The notes under the pieces: generated by a model | The model's database searches: none | What the model was told of the DNA's origin: nothing | What the model saw: the letters and a program-made list of their open reading frames with translations, nothing else | Part shown: piece by piece, positions 36,575-44,752 of the stretch | Layout of the letters: the number at the start of each line of letters is the position of its first letter | Numbering within the stretch: position 1 is the first letter of the stretch | From: a virus | Strand: one strand, 5' to 3' | Length of the DNA stretch: 64,000 bases | Virus record (IMG/VR): IMGVR_UViG_3300025666_000002 | Span: 62,001-126,000 of that record | Translations under genes and position numbers: made by a program

Positions 36575-37492
36575 TTATACGAGTTCTAATGTGTATTGTT
36601 TCAGATAACGTTGCACTGCCTTCTCTTTAGCCTTGGCTTCTATCTCAATGTCAAGGTCTAGGCCGTAGTCGTCAATCGGATCATAGATGTAATCGGCATG
36701 TGCGCGGTTCATTACACTTTCATCTTCGTAAACGCATTTAGCTGAAGAGTAATGGCAAAGTTGTTTGATTGATCTGTGCCAAGTCTTACTAGCAAGTCGG
36801 AGCGCTGCTTCTTGATCTAAATGGCCTGGATGGCACCAGTGATGATGATAGTCAAAAGTGATTGGTATATTAAGGTGAGTGTAAAGACCGTCATAGAGGT
36901 CCTCTACTGCGTACTGAGACCGCTTGTCGTCGTTCTCTACAACAAGACGTGCTTGTGTAGTCGGTTTAAGCAATTTAAAGTTCTGTCTGAATCTAGCCAG
37001 ACATTCTTGCTTGCCACCTTGAGTTGTATTAACATGAATGTTGATTGCAGCGTAATGAGTCTCTGGTAAACCCATAAGATCCATGATCTCAGCATGTTGG
37101 TCTAATTCTCTAATAGTCTTGTCAACTACAGCCTGATTTGTGCTAGCAAGCACGTTGAAATGACCAGGGTGAAAGGTCAGGCGTTGACCGTATTTCTTTG
37201 CCAGATGACCCACACCGTTGAGTAGGATTGAGATCTTCTTATAGTCTGGTAAGTCTTTGAGTTCGTATTCACTCATCCATGGAAAGATGTCGCTGGACAT
37301 ACGGTAAAGCGTAATGCCGTTCTTATGGTTCCACTTGATGATCTCAATTAGATCTCGGATGTTGTTTAAGGTTAGTTCTGATGCGTATGCAATGCCCTTT
37401 TCTTGAAAGGTGCGTTTAATCATACCACGATTGGTAGTGATCTTGTCTTTGCGTAGTTCAATATTGATACAGCAGTAGCCTAAATTAGTCAT
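36575..37492 (-). CDS. UV damage endonuclease (UVDE)
   Basis: The 305-residue protein matches the UvdE TIM-barrel: an LGYCCINIELRK opening, an LYRMSSDIFPW strand (about 62-72), TFHPGHFNVL (about 103), INIHVNTTQGGK (about 150), LVVENDD (about 182) and FDYHHHWCHPG (about 212). These His/Glu/Asp positions form the metal cluster. It nicks DNA 5' of UV photoproducts, a repair route useful to a phage of sunlit water. The start overlaps the small membrane-protein gene by 8 bases. Confidence 0.9.
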   Translation of the reverse strand: MTNLGYCCINIELRKDKITTNRGMIKRTFQEKGIAYASELTLNNIRDLIEIIKWNHKNGITLYRMSSDIFPWMSEYELKDLPDYKKISILLNGVGHLAKKYGQRLTFHPGHFNVLASTNQAVVDKTIRELDQHAEIMDLMGLPETHYAAINIHVNTTQGGKQECLARFRQNFKLLKPTTQARLVVENDDKRSQYAVEDLYDGLYTHLNIPITFDYHHHWCHPGHLDQEAALRLASKTWHRSIKQLCHYSSAKCVYEDESVMNRAHADYIYDPIDDYGLDLDIEIEAKAKEKAVQRYLKQYTLELV

Positions 37493-37685
37493 CTTGGTTA
37501 TTTTTAAAGAGGTGTATGAAAAGGTTTCGTATAAACATAATAGTATAGATTGGCCAGATTAGACCGACTGCAATCCGCTCTTTCATTGTAAAGCGTAGAG
37601 CCTTATTGCCCAACTTATCTACAAGCAAGTCGTAGATAAAGTTGAACAGGATTCCTCCAAGTAAGTAGTAAATAATGTGTTGCAT
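37485..37685 (-). CDS. Small two-helix membrane protein
   Basis: The frame opens at 37739, but the Met at 37685 follows the preceding stop directly and gives a 66-residue protein with hydrophobic segments IIYYLLGGILFNFIYDLL and VGLIWPIYTIMFI. Function unknown. Confidence 0.55.
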   Translation of the reverse strand: MQHIIYYLLGGILFNFIYDLLVDKLGNKALRFTMKERIAVGLIWPIYTIMFIRNLFIHLFKNNQDD

Positions 37686-37686
37686 C

Positions 37687-38097
37687 TTAGCCCCAGTCTT
37701 TTTCGAATGTGTACCAGTGGTCTGCACCAGCGCAATCACGATGCGCGTCGACCACGATAGTTATAGCATCTTCTTTAGTGATAGTTTCAAGAATGTGCTT
37801 AATATTCATCTCAACAAGCTCTTCGTTCTCAAACTTATTCCAGGCCCAATTGCCAAGACCTGTTGTTAGTCGAGAAACTATATTATCAAGATGGTTAAAG
37901 CGACTGCCTTGGTGATAGTCACCGTTAGGGTCTGCTGCAATAATTCTACTCCAGATTTCATTAAGACCAAGATCTAAGCGGACCTTTAAGATGGTAGACT
38001 CGATTAGATCTTTTGATTTTAGAGCTGCTTGGTAACCATATCCACCAACACCATTACAGTGGACTTCGTTTGCGTTAAATGTATATTCCATGTTCAT
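37687..38097 (-). CDS. Hypothetical 136-residue protein
   Basis: The ATG at 38097 (MNMEYTFNANEVH) is chosen because the longer frame overlaps the previous gene. The protein has Cys and several His/Asp residues at its C-terminus (VVDAHRDCAGADHW). It is expressed with the 87-residue gene from the promoter at 38390. Function unknown. Confidence 0.6.
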   Translation of the reverse strand: MNMEYTFNANEVHCNGVGGYGYQAALKSKDLIESTILKVRLDLGLNEIWSRIIAADPNGDYHQGSRFNHLDNIVSRLTTGLGNWAWNKFENEELVEMNIKHILETITKEDAITIVVDAHRDCAGADHWYTFEKDWG

Positions 38098-38101
38098 AAT
38101 T

Positions 38102-38365
38102 TTAGTCGTTAATAATAAGCGCTTTGAGACCATCGTTAGTTTTATATCGCCAGCCGTAGATTTCTTCAGCATCGCGATCGATACCACACATCTTAAAACT
38201 CTTGAGATTACCAGTCTTAGGGTTCTTAATTATCAGGGTCGTTGCTGGAGTTCCAATGCCAAGCATACTTGCTTCTTGTACAAACGCCTTGTTATCCTTT
38301 TGCCAGTCGAATTGTCCAACCTCGAAGAATTGCATTGTTCCGTTATCGTTCCAAAATGGTGTCAT
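38102..38365 (-). CDS. Hypothetical 87-residue early-type protein
   Basis: A small mixed alpha/beta protein directly behind a strong copy of the early promoter. Position and size suggest a host-takeover factor, but there is no recognised motif. Confidence 0.6.
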   Translation of the reverse strand: MTPFWNDNGTMQFFEVGQFDWQKDNKAFVQEASMLGIGTPATTLIIKNPKTGNLKSFKMCGIDRDAEEIYGWRYKTNDGLKALIIND

Positions 38366-38389
38366 AATTGCTTTGTTTTAATTACAGTG

Positions 38390-38422
38390 TAAATATAAAC
38401 AAAAAGATTGACACTAGAAAAC
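38390..38422 (-). promoter_or_regulatory. Bacteroidetes-type promoter, repeated early family
   Basis: The minus strand has GTTTTC, 19 bases, then TATATTTA, matching the Bacteroidetes -33/-7 pattern (TTTG/TAnnTTTG). The flanking TTTTTTGCAA and CACTGTAATT are shared with other copies at 42, 43.5, 48.3, 49.9, 56.3, 57.4 and 58.3 kb. Confidence 0.75.
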
Positions 38423-38441
38423 TTTTTTGCAACTTTTTTGC

Positions 38442-38466
38442 AAAAAAAAGGGCCCCAATGGGGCCC
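38442..38466 (-). terminator. Rho-independent terminator of the disordered-protein gene
   Basis: GGGCCCC and GGGGCCC pair perfectly around a 3-base loop, followed by eight T on the minus strand. It sits directly upstream of the promoter at 38390. Confidence 0.85.
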
Positions 38467-38490
38467 AAGATCTATCTTGTTCAATCTAAA

Positions 38491-39177
38491 TTATCTAAAT
38501 CTCATCTTAGGAACAGATACCTTCGGCATGTTCATCTTTGGCATTGCATTTGCCGGAGTTCGAGGCGGCATCTTAGGACTTGGTATTTCCTTTTGGCCTG
38601 TTGTGTTCGGTATTTCAGGTGATGGTCGTTGAGCATCTAAAGCCGGTACTCTGCCCATACTTGACTTAGGCGTAGAACGTGTATTTTCATTAGAATCAGG
38701 CCCGTCATCACTTTTAGGGTTTGTTATATTACTAACACTTTCAATGGCATATTCTCTTAGCTTATTAATAGCTTCTTCTTTTCTAGTCTTTAACCAGTCG
38801 CTAACATAAGATTTACCAGAGTTATAAATATTTGAAACTATATTACCATCAGCATCACTCTTTGCATCCACTTTCGTTTCATTAATAGGAGCTAAGTCTG
38901 ATTTTTCTGAGGATTTAGCGCTAGACTTATTTTTCATGTCATTTACGCTTAAACCGTCTGAGCCTTTAGCTGGATCTTCAGCGTTATTGACCTTATTTAA
39001 ACCTTGGCCCTCTTTTGCAGAGAGTTCGCTCTGATTGTCGGTAATCTTAGAGCTACCGTTATTACTCGCATCGGATGTTGTACTTGTGAGATCTTGAGAT
39101 ACTGTAGGATCAGGCGTGCCGTTAATCTTACTCAACACGCTATTCTCTGATCTAAATTTAAGACTATCTCCTGCCAT
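38491..39177 (-). CDS. Disordered Ser/Asn/Lys/Pro-rich protein
   Basis: A 228-residue low-complexity protein whose first 110 residues are Ser/Asp/Asn/Lys-rich. A helical island (SYVSDWLKTRKEEAINKLRE) lies near residues 118-145. The Pro/Met-rich C-terminus has repeated PKM/PKV. It is bracketed by a GATATATA box and a strong terminator, so it forms a single-gene unit. It could be an internal or scaffold-type protein; function unknown. Confidence 0.6.
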   Translation of the reverse strand: MAGDSLKFRSENSVLSKINGTPDPTVSQDLTSTTSDASNNGSSKITDNQSELSAKEGQGLNKVNNAEDPAKGSDGLSVNDMKNKSSAKSSEKSDLAPINETKVDAKSDADGNIVSNIYNSGKSYVSDWLKTRKEEAINKLREYAIESVSNITNPKSDDGPDSNENTRSTPKSSMGRVPALDAQRPSPEIPNTTGQKEIPSPKMPPRTPANAMPKMNMPKVSVPKMRFR

Positions 39178-39181
39178 AACA

Positions 39182-39189
39182 TATATATC
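39182..39189 (-). promoter_or_regulatory. GATATATA box four bases before ATG
   Basis: The box directly follows the terminator at 39192-39218 and ends four bases before the ATG of the disordered protein, the same spacing as at 36041 and 60865. Confidence 0.35.
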
Positions 39190-39191
39190 CT

Positions 39192-39218
39192 AAAAAAGCC
39201 AGACCGAAGTCTGGCTTT
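39192..39218 (-). terminator. Rho-independent terminator with UUCG loop
   Basis: AGCCAGAC and GTCTGGCT pair over 8 bases (more with the A/T ends) around a CTTCGG-type loop and are followed by six T on the minus strand. It ends the transcript of the Ro-like gene and the structured region. Confidence 0.85.
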
Positions 39219-39556
39219 AAAGTTATAACAGGATCGTGTTCGTATTATTCAGCTCGGCAGCTATATCTCTTTTTACATCTTAGACTTCTGCTTCGACGGC
39301 CTACTATACTTCAGCTGGTCTGGTGCTTCTTCGTCAACAGTGAGAAGTTGATGGCGTGCTTGTAGTTTTCAACCAGGGCACTGCTTTCCGGGTCTTGTTA
39401 GCTCAATACAACCGAAATTGCTTCGCTAACTCTGTCATAGTATATAAGGTACTGTTTGCTGTACCGATCCTTTAACAGGTTTCTTGAACTTTAACTTGAT
39501 ATTTGCTTGTAAGTATTGTAGTTTGCTGTAAGAAACCTTATTTTGTTTATATATTA
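39192..39556 (-). ncRNA. Candidate structured RNA or decayed gene after the Ro-like gene
   Basis: No intact ORF spans these 365 bases. Minus-strand RNA could form a 9-bp perfect stem (39477-39485 with 39530-39538), a hairpin GGTAC/GTACC (39449-39465), and GTTAGC/GCTAAC (39397-39402 with 39425-39430) enclosing a GCAAT-TTCG-GTTGT hairpin. It ends in the terminator. An AATATATAAAC box lies at its 5' side. Short coding-looking pieces in shifting frames (for example VENYKHAINFSLLT and VDEEAPDQLKYSRPS) also allow a multiply frameshifted pseudogene. The adjacent Ro-like gene makes a Y-RNA-type partner attractive but unproven. Confidence 0.4.
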
Positions 39557-39584
39557 AAGAACTCTACGTCTATTGTTGCCATGT

Positions 39585-41030
39585 TTACGCTTTAATGTTT
39601 TTATACCTTTCGCCCATGATTGTTTCATCCATGATACTAGCTGGCGTAAACTCTTCAGCTGCTATAACCGAAGTCATAATTGCTGGTGAGAATCCACTGA
39701 TCAGCGCAGTACCTTGCTTGTCAAATCTAACTGGAGACTGACCATTTCTAGACTGAATGTTCCAGTATACGATCTTTGGCATTTTATAACCAGCGTCATT
39801 GTACATTTTCTCAATCATTTGTTGAGCAGTTGGGTTCCATTCAGCAGTATTGTCATTTCTGCCCCAGTAACCTCTAGTTGAAGTTGCTTCGTCAAACTCC
39901 ATATCTGATAGGATCAAGATCTTATCAGGCATTTGGTCTTGTGAGACGCTGTGCTTTACAGCCTGGTCTAGGACTTGCTTAAAGGCTGCTTCAAGGTTAG
40001 TGTTCATTGCCCACTCTGATCGGCTTAACTGTTGGAATCTGTCTTTCAAGCTTCCAGTCAAGATCTGTAATTCTGGCTTACCGCTGAAAGTTAAGAACGC
40101 ATCTTTAAAAGGACCCACATTCTTTTCAGAAATATAGAGACCTAATGAAACTGCAACATCCATACAAGTTACGTTTGGATTACCGCCAGCTGGAGTATTC
40201 ATTGAACCTGAAACGTCTACCATTGGCAAGATCATTTCGTTGGCTCCTTCCATCCAGTTTGGTAGTGCTTTCCACTGCTCGGTCGCAACGTCAGCGTTTC
40301 CTCTGTGCAGAGACTTAGTAATATCGTAAGGATAAACTGCACCAGCATTGATCTTAGCCTCACCTTTTTGCAGTTTACCAATGTAGGCCTCGTATTGATC
40401 CTTAGCATTCTTCCAGAACGCTTTTTGATAACGAGCACCTGCAACTGAAGGCAGTTTAGAGAAGTCAATGTCTTCCCACTTCTTAGCACACATTAGCTGC
40501 TCAACTACGTTAGTTAGACTAACCAGAACCTTACGGTAAAGCTTTGGCGTTAAGCCCATATGATTACGTAACTTAGCTGCAGTAACTCCTTTACGTGGCA
40601 TCCACTTTGCACACAGTCCATTTTGATCTTCAAGAAGAGCCTTTTGAATTAGGTTAAAAGCATCCGCTTGTAATTTAGTGTCCTCAAGGACTAGAAGGTC
40701 ATCCCAACGTCCGAATTCTGGAATTAGGTTGAGGTTTATCTTCAAGGCTTCTGGATGAGACTCCAACAAGTAGCCCATAATATCACGGAAGATTTGACGC
40801 TCTCCAGCTCCACCGCGAACATCACGAGCCCAGAACAAGATTTTCATTGCTCGAGTCGGATCTTGGTAAAATGCCTTTGAGAAAGTTGCGATTAAACGAT
40901 CTTTGTCTTGACCGCGCATAGCACCTATATTAAAGAATAGGTCTACAACTGCGCTTAAAGAGCTACTGTTGGTTGCCATGCCATTTTCAGTCAAACAGTC
41001 CTCTTGACGAAGTGCGTCTACTAGTTTCAT
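39585..41030 (-). CDS. TROVE/Ro60-like protein with vWA domain (DUF2828-type)
   Basis: The 481-residue protein has an N-terminal alpha-helical HEAT-like region with ILFWARDVRGGAGERQIFR (about residues 63-81) and LIPEFGRWDDLLVL. This resembles the Ro60/TROVE and DUF2828 families. From about residue 260 it has a von Willebrand A domain with a MIDAS motif DVSGSMN, then LILSDMEFD. Ro proteins bind Y RNAs and structured or misfolded RNA. It could form an RNP with the RNA-like region directly downstream. Family membership is clear; RNA binding is inference. Confidence 0.75.
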   Translation of the reverse strand: MKLVDALRQEDCLTENGMATNSSSLSAVVDLFFNIGAMRGQDKDRLIATFSKAFYQDPTRAMKILFWARDVRGGAGERQIFRDIMGYLLESHPEALKINLNLIPEFGRWDDLLVLEDTKLQADAFNLIQKALLEDQNGLCAKWMPRKGVTAAKLRNHMGLTPKLYRKVLVSLTNVVEQLMCAKKWEDIDFSKLPSVAGARYQKAFWKNAKDQYEAYIGKLQKGEAKINAGAVYPYDITKSLHRGNADVATEQWKALPNWMEGANEMILPMVDVSGSMNTPAGGNPNVTCMDVAVSLGLYISEKNVGPFKDAFLTFSGKPELQILTGSLKDRFQQLSRSEWAMNTNLEAAFKQVLDQAVKHSVSQDQMPDKILILSDMEFDEATSTRGYWGRNDNTAEWNPTAQQMIEKMYNDAGYKMPKIVYWNIQSRNGQSPVRFDKQGTALISGFSPAIMTSVIAAEEFTPASIMDETIMGERYKNIKA

Positions 41031-41093
41031 ATCGATAAGTTTAAAGTTCAGTAGTATATATTATGATACTACCAAAAAGTTTCAACTAGAGCA

Positions 41094-41122
41094 CAAAAAA
41101 AGGCCAAACAAATGTTTGGCCT
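41094..41122 (-). terminator. Rho-independent terminator after MarC and the microprotein
   Basis: AAGGCCAAAC and GTTTGGCCTT pair over 10 bases with a 4-base loop. Seven T follow on the minus strand. Confidence 0.85.
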
Positions 41123-41145
41123 TCAATTTATAACTTATTGTTAGC

Positions 41146-41208
41146 TTATGCTAGTCCATGTTCGTATCTTAAACTCTTCCATCTGCGCCAACATGTAAAT
41201 TCTCTCAT
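41146..41208 (-). CDS. Possible 20-residue microprotein
   Basis: An ATG overlapping the MarC stop (ATGA) opens a 20-codon frame rich in Arg/Trp (MREFTCWRRWKSLRYEHGLA), ending 24 bases before a terminator. Coupled start and composition support expression, but length makes chance possible. Confidence 0.3.
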   Translation of the reverse strand: MREFTCWRRWKSLRYEHGLA

Positions 41209-41810
41209 ATTGTGTTTATTACGCTAGAAGCATATTGAATGCTTAGTAGCAGGTTCTGTAACAGGATCTTCATGCCTATTGCAATCAGGATAATACCGAA
41301 GACACGTTCGACGATGATAATGCCAGTTGTGCCAACTTTGTTTTTAATCCAATCCGCACTCTTGAGAACGAGATAGATCACAACAGAGTTTAAGACAATT
41401 GCAACTACAATCTCAAGTTTAGTAAACTCACTTGTCAGTGACATAATCGTCGACAGAGTACCCGGCCCGGCTATTAACGGAAACGCAACTGGAAATATAG
41501 TAGCCTTCATGGCCTCTTTTTTCTGCTGCCCGTTATCATCAATACCAAGTACCATCTTAACGCCAAAGTAGAGGATTAAGAATGAACCTGCAAGGCCGAA
41601 GTGAAACGTTTCGATGCCCAAGAGTTGAAAGACATATGTACCTACAAAGAGAGTGCCTATCATAATACATGCTGCAATATAAGTGCCCTTAAATGACTCT
41701 ATTTCGCCATGTGTCTTTCTGAGCTTAATAATCAGCGGCACGTTACCGACCATGTCGATAACCGCAAATAATGTTAACGTTGCTGTTAAAATATTGAGTA
41801 TTGTTTGCAT
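41205..41810 (-). CDS. MarC-family integral membrane protein
   Basis: The 201-residue protein has six hydrophobic segments and the MarC/YhcE-type signatures: FAVIDMVGNVPLII near the N-terminus, GLAGSFLILYFGVKMVLG in the middle, and FPLIAGPGTLSTIMSL (about residue 110-125). MarC proteins sit in the inner membrane; their transport role is not settled. A full-length cellular-type copy in a phage is unusual and probably horizontally acquired. It is expressed behind the small acidic gene and ends at a terminator. Confidence 0.85.
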   Translation of the reverse strand: MQTILNILTATLTLFAVIDMVGNVPLIIKLRKTHGEIESFKGTYIAACIMIGTLFVGTYVFQLLGIETFHFGLAGSFLILYFGVKMVLGIDDNGQQKKEAMKATIFPVAFPLIAGPGTLSTIMSLTSEFTKLEIVVAIVLNSVVIYLVLKSADWIKNKVGTTGIIIVERVFGIILIAIGMKILLQNLLLSIQYASSVINTI

Positions 41811-41831
41811 TTCTATATTAGTATAAGTTTA

Positions 41832-42047
41832 TTAATATAAGTAATTTTCTACCGCTGTGTAAACGAAATCTGAATCTTCATTCATTTCCTCTACTTCATC
41901 CTCAGTGGCATCTCGAAAGGTACCGTCCTCGTTTTCAATAGTTGCACTAGCGATATAAGCATCGCAGAAATCTGGATAGTCTCTTGTATCAATTCCATCT
42001 ACTTCAATGTCGTGTACTTTACTGTAATCTAATTCTACTTTAGTCAT
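41832..42047 (-). CDS. Small acidic protein behind an early promoter
   Basis: 71 residues, strongly acidic at the C-terminus (EDEVEEMNEDSDFVY). It is the first gene after the promoter at 42087, typical of early host-takeover genes. Function unknown. Confidence 0.6.
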   Translation of the reverse strand: MTKVELDYSKVHDIEVDGIDTRDYPDFCDAYIASATIENEDGTFRDATEDEVEEMNEDSDFVYTAVENYLY

Positions 42048-42086
42048 AATTTTTATTTTTTAATGGTTTAACTTTTAATTATAGAA

Positions 42087-42119
42087 CAAATATAAACATA
42101 ATATTTGAATCGGTAAAAC
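42087..42119 (-). promoter_or_regulatory. Bacteroidetes-type promoter, early family
   Basis: GTTTTA, 19 bases, TATATTTG: an exact TAnnTTTG -7 box. It overlaps the very end of the RNA ligase gene region and drives the 71-residue gene and MarC. Confidence 0.75.
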
Positions 42120-42122
42120 TTT

Positions 42123-43166
42123 TTATGAAGTTTTTTCATTAAAAGGCTTCTCGTAAGCCGGTTTTATCATCTTCCAGATTAATTGTTTCACTTTATCTTC
42201 TTTAGTGTTATACATAGCAAAAATAAGTCCATGATTGACTCCATTTAACTCTTGAACTCTCAGTGCAAATTCTTTACGATCAAGTCCATATCTAAGAGTG
42301 CTGGAAAGATGTGCCATATGCTGATTGAAAACAAAATCATACTCTTCTTTCAAGCGCACTTCCAGTTGGTTAACCCAATCGTAGAACTCATCCGGAACAT
42401 CTTTCAACATCTCTTCAGGTAACTTACCAAAAGTCTTTAAGTTTTCCCAGACATCGTAAGAAGAACAGTTAGTCAAGACTCGGTGTAATTTCACATAGTC
42501 AGCAAACTTGATCTTACAACGATCTCCATTAGAGAACCTAACGATAAAACCCTCTTTGTTATCCCAGTTCAGCTTTTGAATCTCATTGTAGTCCTTAAAG
42601 TCATACCTCTTAACGATGTTAAAAATGCTGTTCTGCCAGTAATCCATACCCAACTCTTCACCAGAAGCAGTATGAATCTCACCTAACATAACTACATCCT
42701 CCATGTCACCATAGTTTACAACGATCCGGTTTTCAGGGTAAATAATCTCAAACATGTAAGTATTAGTCACTGTAAGGTGAGAGGTCATATACTTGCTTGT
42801 GAAGATCTCCTTAAACTTTAAGGCCTGCTCAGAGGTAAAAGAACCACGTGATGCAAAGACCCATTCACCGTTGTAGTAGAACATGATGCCTAATGAACCA
42901 TCCATCTTCTCGTAGATCTCAAATTCATTTGTTGCAGTGTGCTTGTTCTCCTCGATGTTAAAGAACTTCTTGAATGGACGAGCAACAATAGTACCCATAT
43001 CATCTACTACAAGTCCACGGCACTGAAGAGTAACCTCGTCCCAATGTGCATCATACTGAGTTGCTTGAGAGTAGTTGTAAATAGTTAATGGCAGAGTTGG
43101 GTGAGTCTGTGAGATCAGCCAACCTTCCGCTACATATCTGTCTAATATGTCTTTAGTTATCTTCAT
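42123..43166 (-). CDS. RNA ligase, T4 Rnl1-like
   Basis: The 347-residue protein has the nucleotidyltransferase motif I as KMDGS with the adenylated Lys near residue 87. An upstream LQCRGLVVDDMGTIVARPFK segment and FFNIEEN are typical of Rnl1. Motif IV is NKEGFIVRF (about 205) and motif V KIKFADYVKL (about 220). It seals 5'-phosphate and 3'-OH RNA ends, classically repairing tRNAs cut by host defence nucleases. Kinase and phosphatase partners are encoded separately at 47-48 kb. Confident call. Confidence 0.85.
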   Translation of the reverse strand: MKITKDILDRYVAEGWLISQTHPTLPLTIYNYSQATQYDAHWDEVTLQCRGLVVDDMGTIVARPFKKFFNIEENKHTATNEFEIYEKMDGSLGIMFYYNGEWVFASRGSFTSEQALKFKEIFTSKYMTSHLTVTNTYMFEIIYPENRIVVNYGDMEDVVMLGEIHTASGEELGMDYWQNSIFNIVKRYDFKDYNEIQKLNWDNKEGFIVRFSNGDRCKIKFADYVKLHRVLTNCSSYDVWENLKTFGKLPEEMLKDVPDEFYDWVNQLEVRLKEEYDFVFNQHMAHLSSTLRYGLDRKEFALRVQELNGVNHGLIFAMYNTKEDKVKQLIWKMIKPAYEKPFNEKTS

Positions 43167-43359
43167 ATGCTCCGAATGTTTCTTCCCATTCCTGCGGGGT
43201 TATACCGCTGATTAAGAACTCACGCTCGTCAGGGCGCAACTGTGGAATTGCCTTTTGAATTAATGTACCTCTTTGCCAGCGATCAAGCTGTTCTTGAGTA
43301 ACATTAAGGTCCATCGTGTGAACCTTGCCGGTCAATTGTGATTTCTTTGTGATTTCCAT
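43153..43359 (-). CDS. Hypothetical 68-residue protein
   Basis: A small protein with a helical Arg/Glu-rich C-terminal half (LRPDEREFLISGITPQEWEE). It overlaps the RNA ligase start by 14 bases and is adjacent to the 53-residue gene. Function unknown. Confidence 0.6.
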   Translation of the reverse strand: MEITKKSQLTGKVHTMDLNVTQEQLDRWQRGTLIQKAIPQLRPDEREFLISGITPQEWEETFGAYEDN

Positions 43360-43520
43360 TATCCTACCATTATTTCTTGAACAGCATCAGCCATCCATAC
43401 GTTATCTTTACCGAGCTCTTTGCGCAATTCAATCTCTCTGGCGATTGCTTGTGAAATGTTGTTGGTTCTAAGGTCGTTGATGATTTCTTGTCCGTTCCAG
43501 TATCTTACTAAATATCTCAT
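43359..43520 (-). CDS. Hypothetical 53-residue protein
   Basis: The longer frame from 43646 would run through a terminator and promoter, so the ATG at 43520 (MRYLVRYWNG) is used. It gives a small mixed protein ending one base into the next gene. It begins the transcript leading into the RNA ligase. Confidence 0.6.
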   Translation of the reverse strand: MRYLVRYWNGQEIINDLRTNNISQAIAREIELRKELGKDNVWMADAVQEIMVG

Positions 43521-43542
43521 GTTGTTGCTTTTAATTACAGTA

Positions 43543-43575
43543 CTAATATAATAAAAAAGCCTGACATAAAAAAAT
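43543..43575 (-). promoter_or_regulatory. Early-family promoter overlapping a terminator
   Basis: The -7 box TATATTAG and TACTGTAATT tail match the repeat family. The -33 position is replaced by T-rich terminator sequence, so the same 40 bases may stop one transcript and start the next. Confidence 0.55.
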
Positions 43576-43582
43576 GTCAGGC
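43552..43582 (-). terminator. Terminator fused to an early promoter
   Basis: GCCTGACAT and ATGTCAGGC pair perfectly (43559-43567 with 43574-43582) and six T follow on the minus strand, immediately before the -7 box. Confidence 0.85.
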
Positions 43583-43623
43583 CAATTATTTTGCAAAAAG
43601 TTATTAACAATTTGTCATATTCG

Positions 43624-44502
43624 CTAGTAACTCCAGTCTGCAGCAACGCTTAATTCTAAGCCATGTTTATCTGTAAATTTCTGAAGTGCGTCGATAATTT
43701 TTGACTGTAACTTCTCGAACTTAGTGTATTCTTTGCTCATTGTTGCATCACTACCATACTCATCTGGATGTCTATACTGTCTAGGCTCATCTATTTTCAT
43801 ACGAACCTCTCCGTGTTTCATAACTAGAGTAGGTTGTCTTGTATCAATACCCAGCTTTCTGGCTATGTCCTTCATTGCATAGTAGTCCTTGCTAACTTTA
43901 TCACTTAAAGTATTGAATTGCTTTTCAATTGCAGCTCTATTCTTAGCAATCTTCTTAGCCTCTCTTGGATTAAACGGAGCACCATGTTTCTTCTCATATT
44001 CGGCAAATATTTTTACAATATCTTCTAGCATTTCATCGTGCTTTGAAATTGCTTTATATGTACCGTATGTTACATATTTCTCAATTGGTTTTCCACCGTT
44101 TGGATTTGGTAATCCTTCGAAGTAGTGGCCTACAGAATATCCTGGACCTCGTGTACTATCACCTGAAGTATATGAAAGAGGAGCATCTTTGTAAGTAGTT
44201 GTGCCCATACCAACAACACCAATACTTAGGACTAGGTTACCTCCATAGTTCCATTCTGATCTATAGACTGAAACCTCAAGTCTAACTGGTAGTGCTTTCT
44301 TTAAGAATTTAACAGCCTTAATACCTTTACCAAAGTTTAGGTTAGATTTAAGAGCTTGTTTTGCCTCTGGTGAGTTCTTAATTCTCTTTAAGAAGTCACT
44401 TGCTGACATCTTTTCATGTTGATTGAAAAGCGGCTCGTTGTTAATTTTATCGAAGATAAACTCTTCGTTTACGAATTGTTCGTATAGTCCTACTTTCTTC
44501 AC
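43624..44502 (-). CDS. Tagged 292-residue protein of unknown function
   Basis: It begins MKKVGLYEQFVNEEF, one of the best copies of the capsid-targeting-like tag, with a possible cut after VNE. The body is Lys/Gly/Tyr-rich with a Gly-rich strand region (GNLVLSIGVVGMGTTTY) and a helical middle. No enzyme motif recognised. It is coupled to the upstream coiled-coil gene by a 4-base overlap and ends at the terminator. Confidence 0.65.
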   Translation of the reverse strand: MKKVGLYEQFVNEEFIFDKINNEPLFNQHEKMSASDFLKRIKNSPEAKQALKSNLNFGKGIKAVKFLKKALPVRLEVSVYRSEWNYGGNLVLSIGVVGMGTTTYKDAPLSYTSGDSTRGPGYSVGHYFEGLPNPNGGKPIEKYVTYGTYKAISKHDEMLEDIVKIFAEYEKKHGAPFNPREAKKIAKNRAAIEKQFNTLSDKVSKDYYAMKDIARKLGIDTRQPTLVMKHGEVRMKIDEPRQYRHPDEYGSDATMSKEYTKFEKLQSKIIDALQKFTDKHGLELSVAADWSY

Positions 44503-44750
44503 AGTATTGTTCTTTTTATTTTGTTGATATTTATATCGATTTTAGCTATTTCTTTTTGAAACTGAATCTTTTGTAAAGTTAAGGCGTTAATCTCTTGCTT
44601 GTATGCATCTTCTTCATCTCTATTTTTAACACTAAGATCATCATACTTGTTGGCAAGGTCTCCTATCTTATCTTTAAGGTCCTTAATTTTAGAGTTGTAT
44701 TCTGCCTTGGTTGCTTTTTCAAATAGCTCAAAAGATTTTACGTGTTTCAT
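44499..44750 (-). CDS. Tagged coiled-coil protein
   Basis: An 83-residue protein starting MKHVKSFELFEKA (tag variant), then one continuous heptad coiled coil to the end. Possible internal or scaffold protein. Confidence 0.6.
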   Translation of the reverse strand: MKHVKSFELFEKATKAEYNSKIKDLKDKIGDLANKYDDLSVKNRDEEDAYKQEINALTLQKIQFQKEIAKIDININKIKRTIL

Positions 44751-44752
44751 AA

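Noticed and set aside
39192-39556. tmRNA or tRNA call for the structured region
   Set aside because: No CCA-type acceptor, no T-arm consensus and no tag-peptide frame with tmRNA pairing could be found.
43521-43646. N-terminal extension of the 53-residue gene
   Set aside because: It would run through a strong terminator and an early-family promoter, so the ATG at 43520 is the better start.
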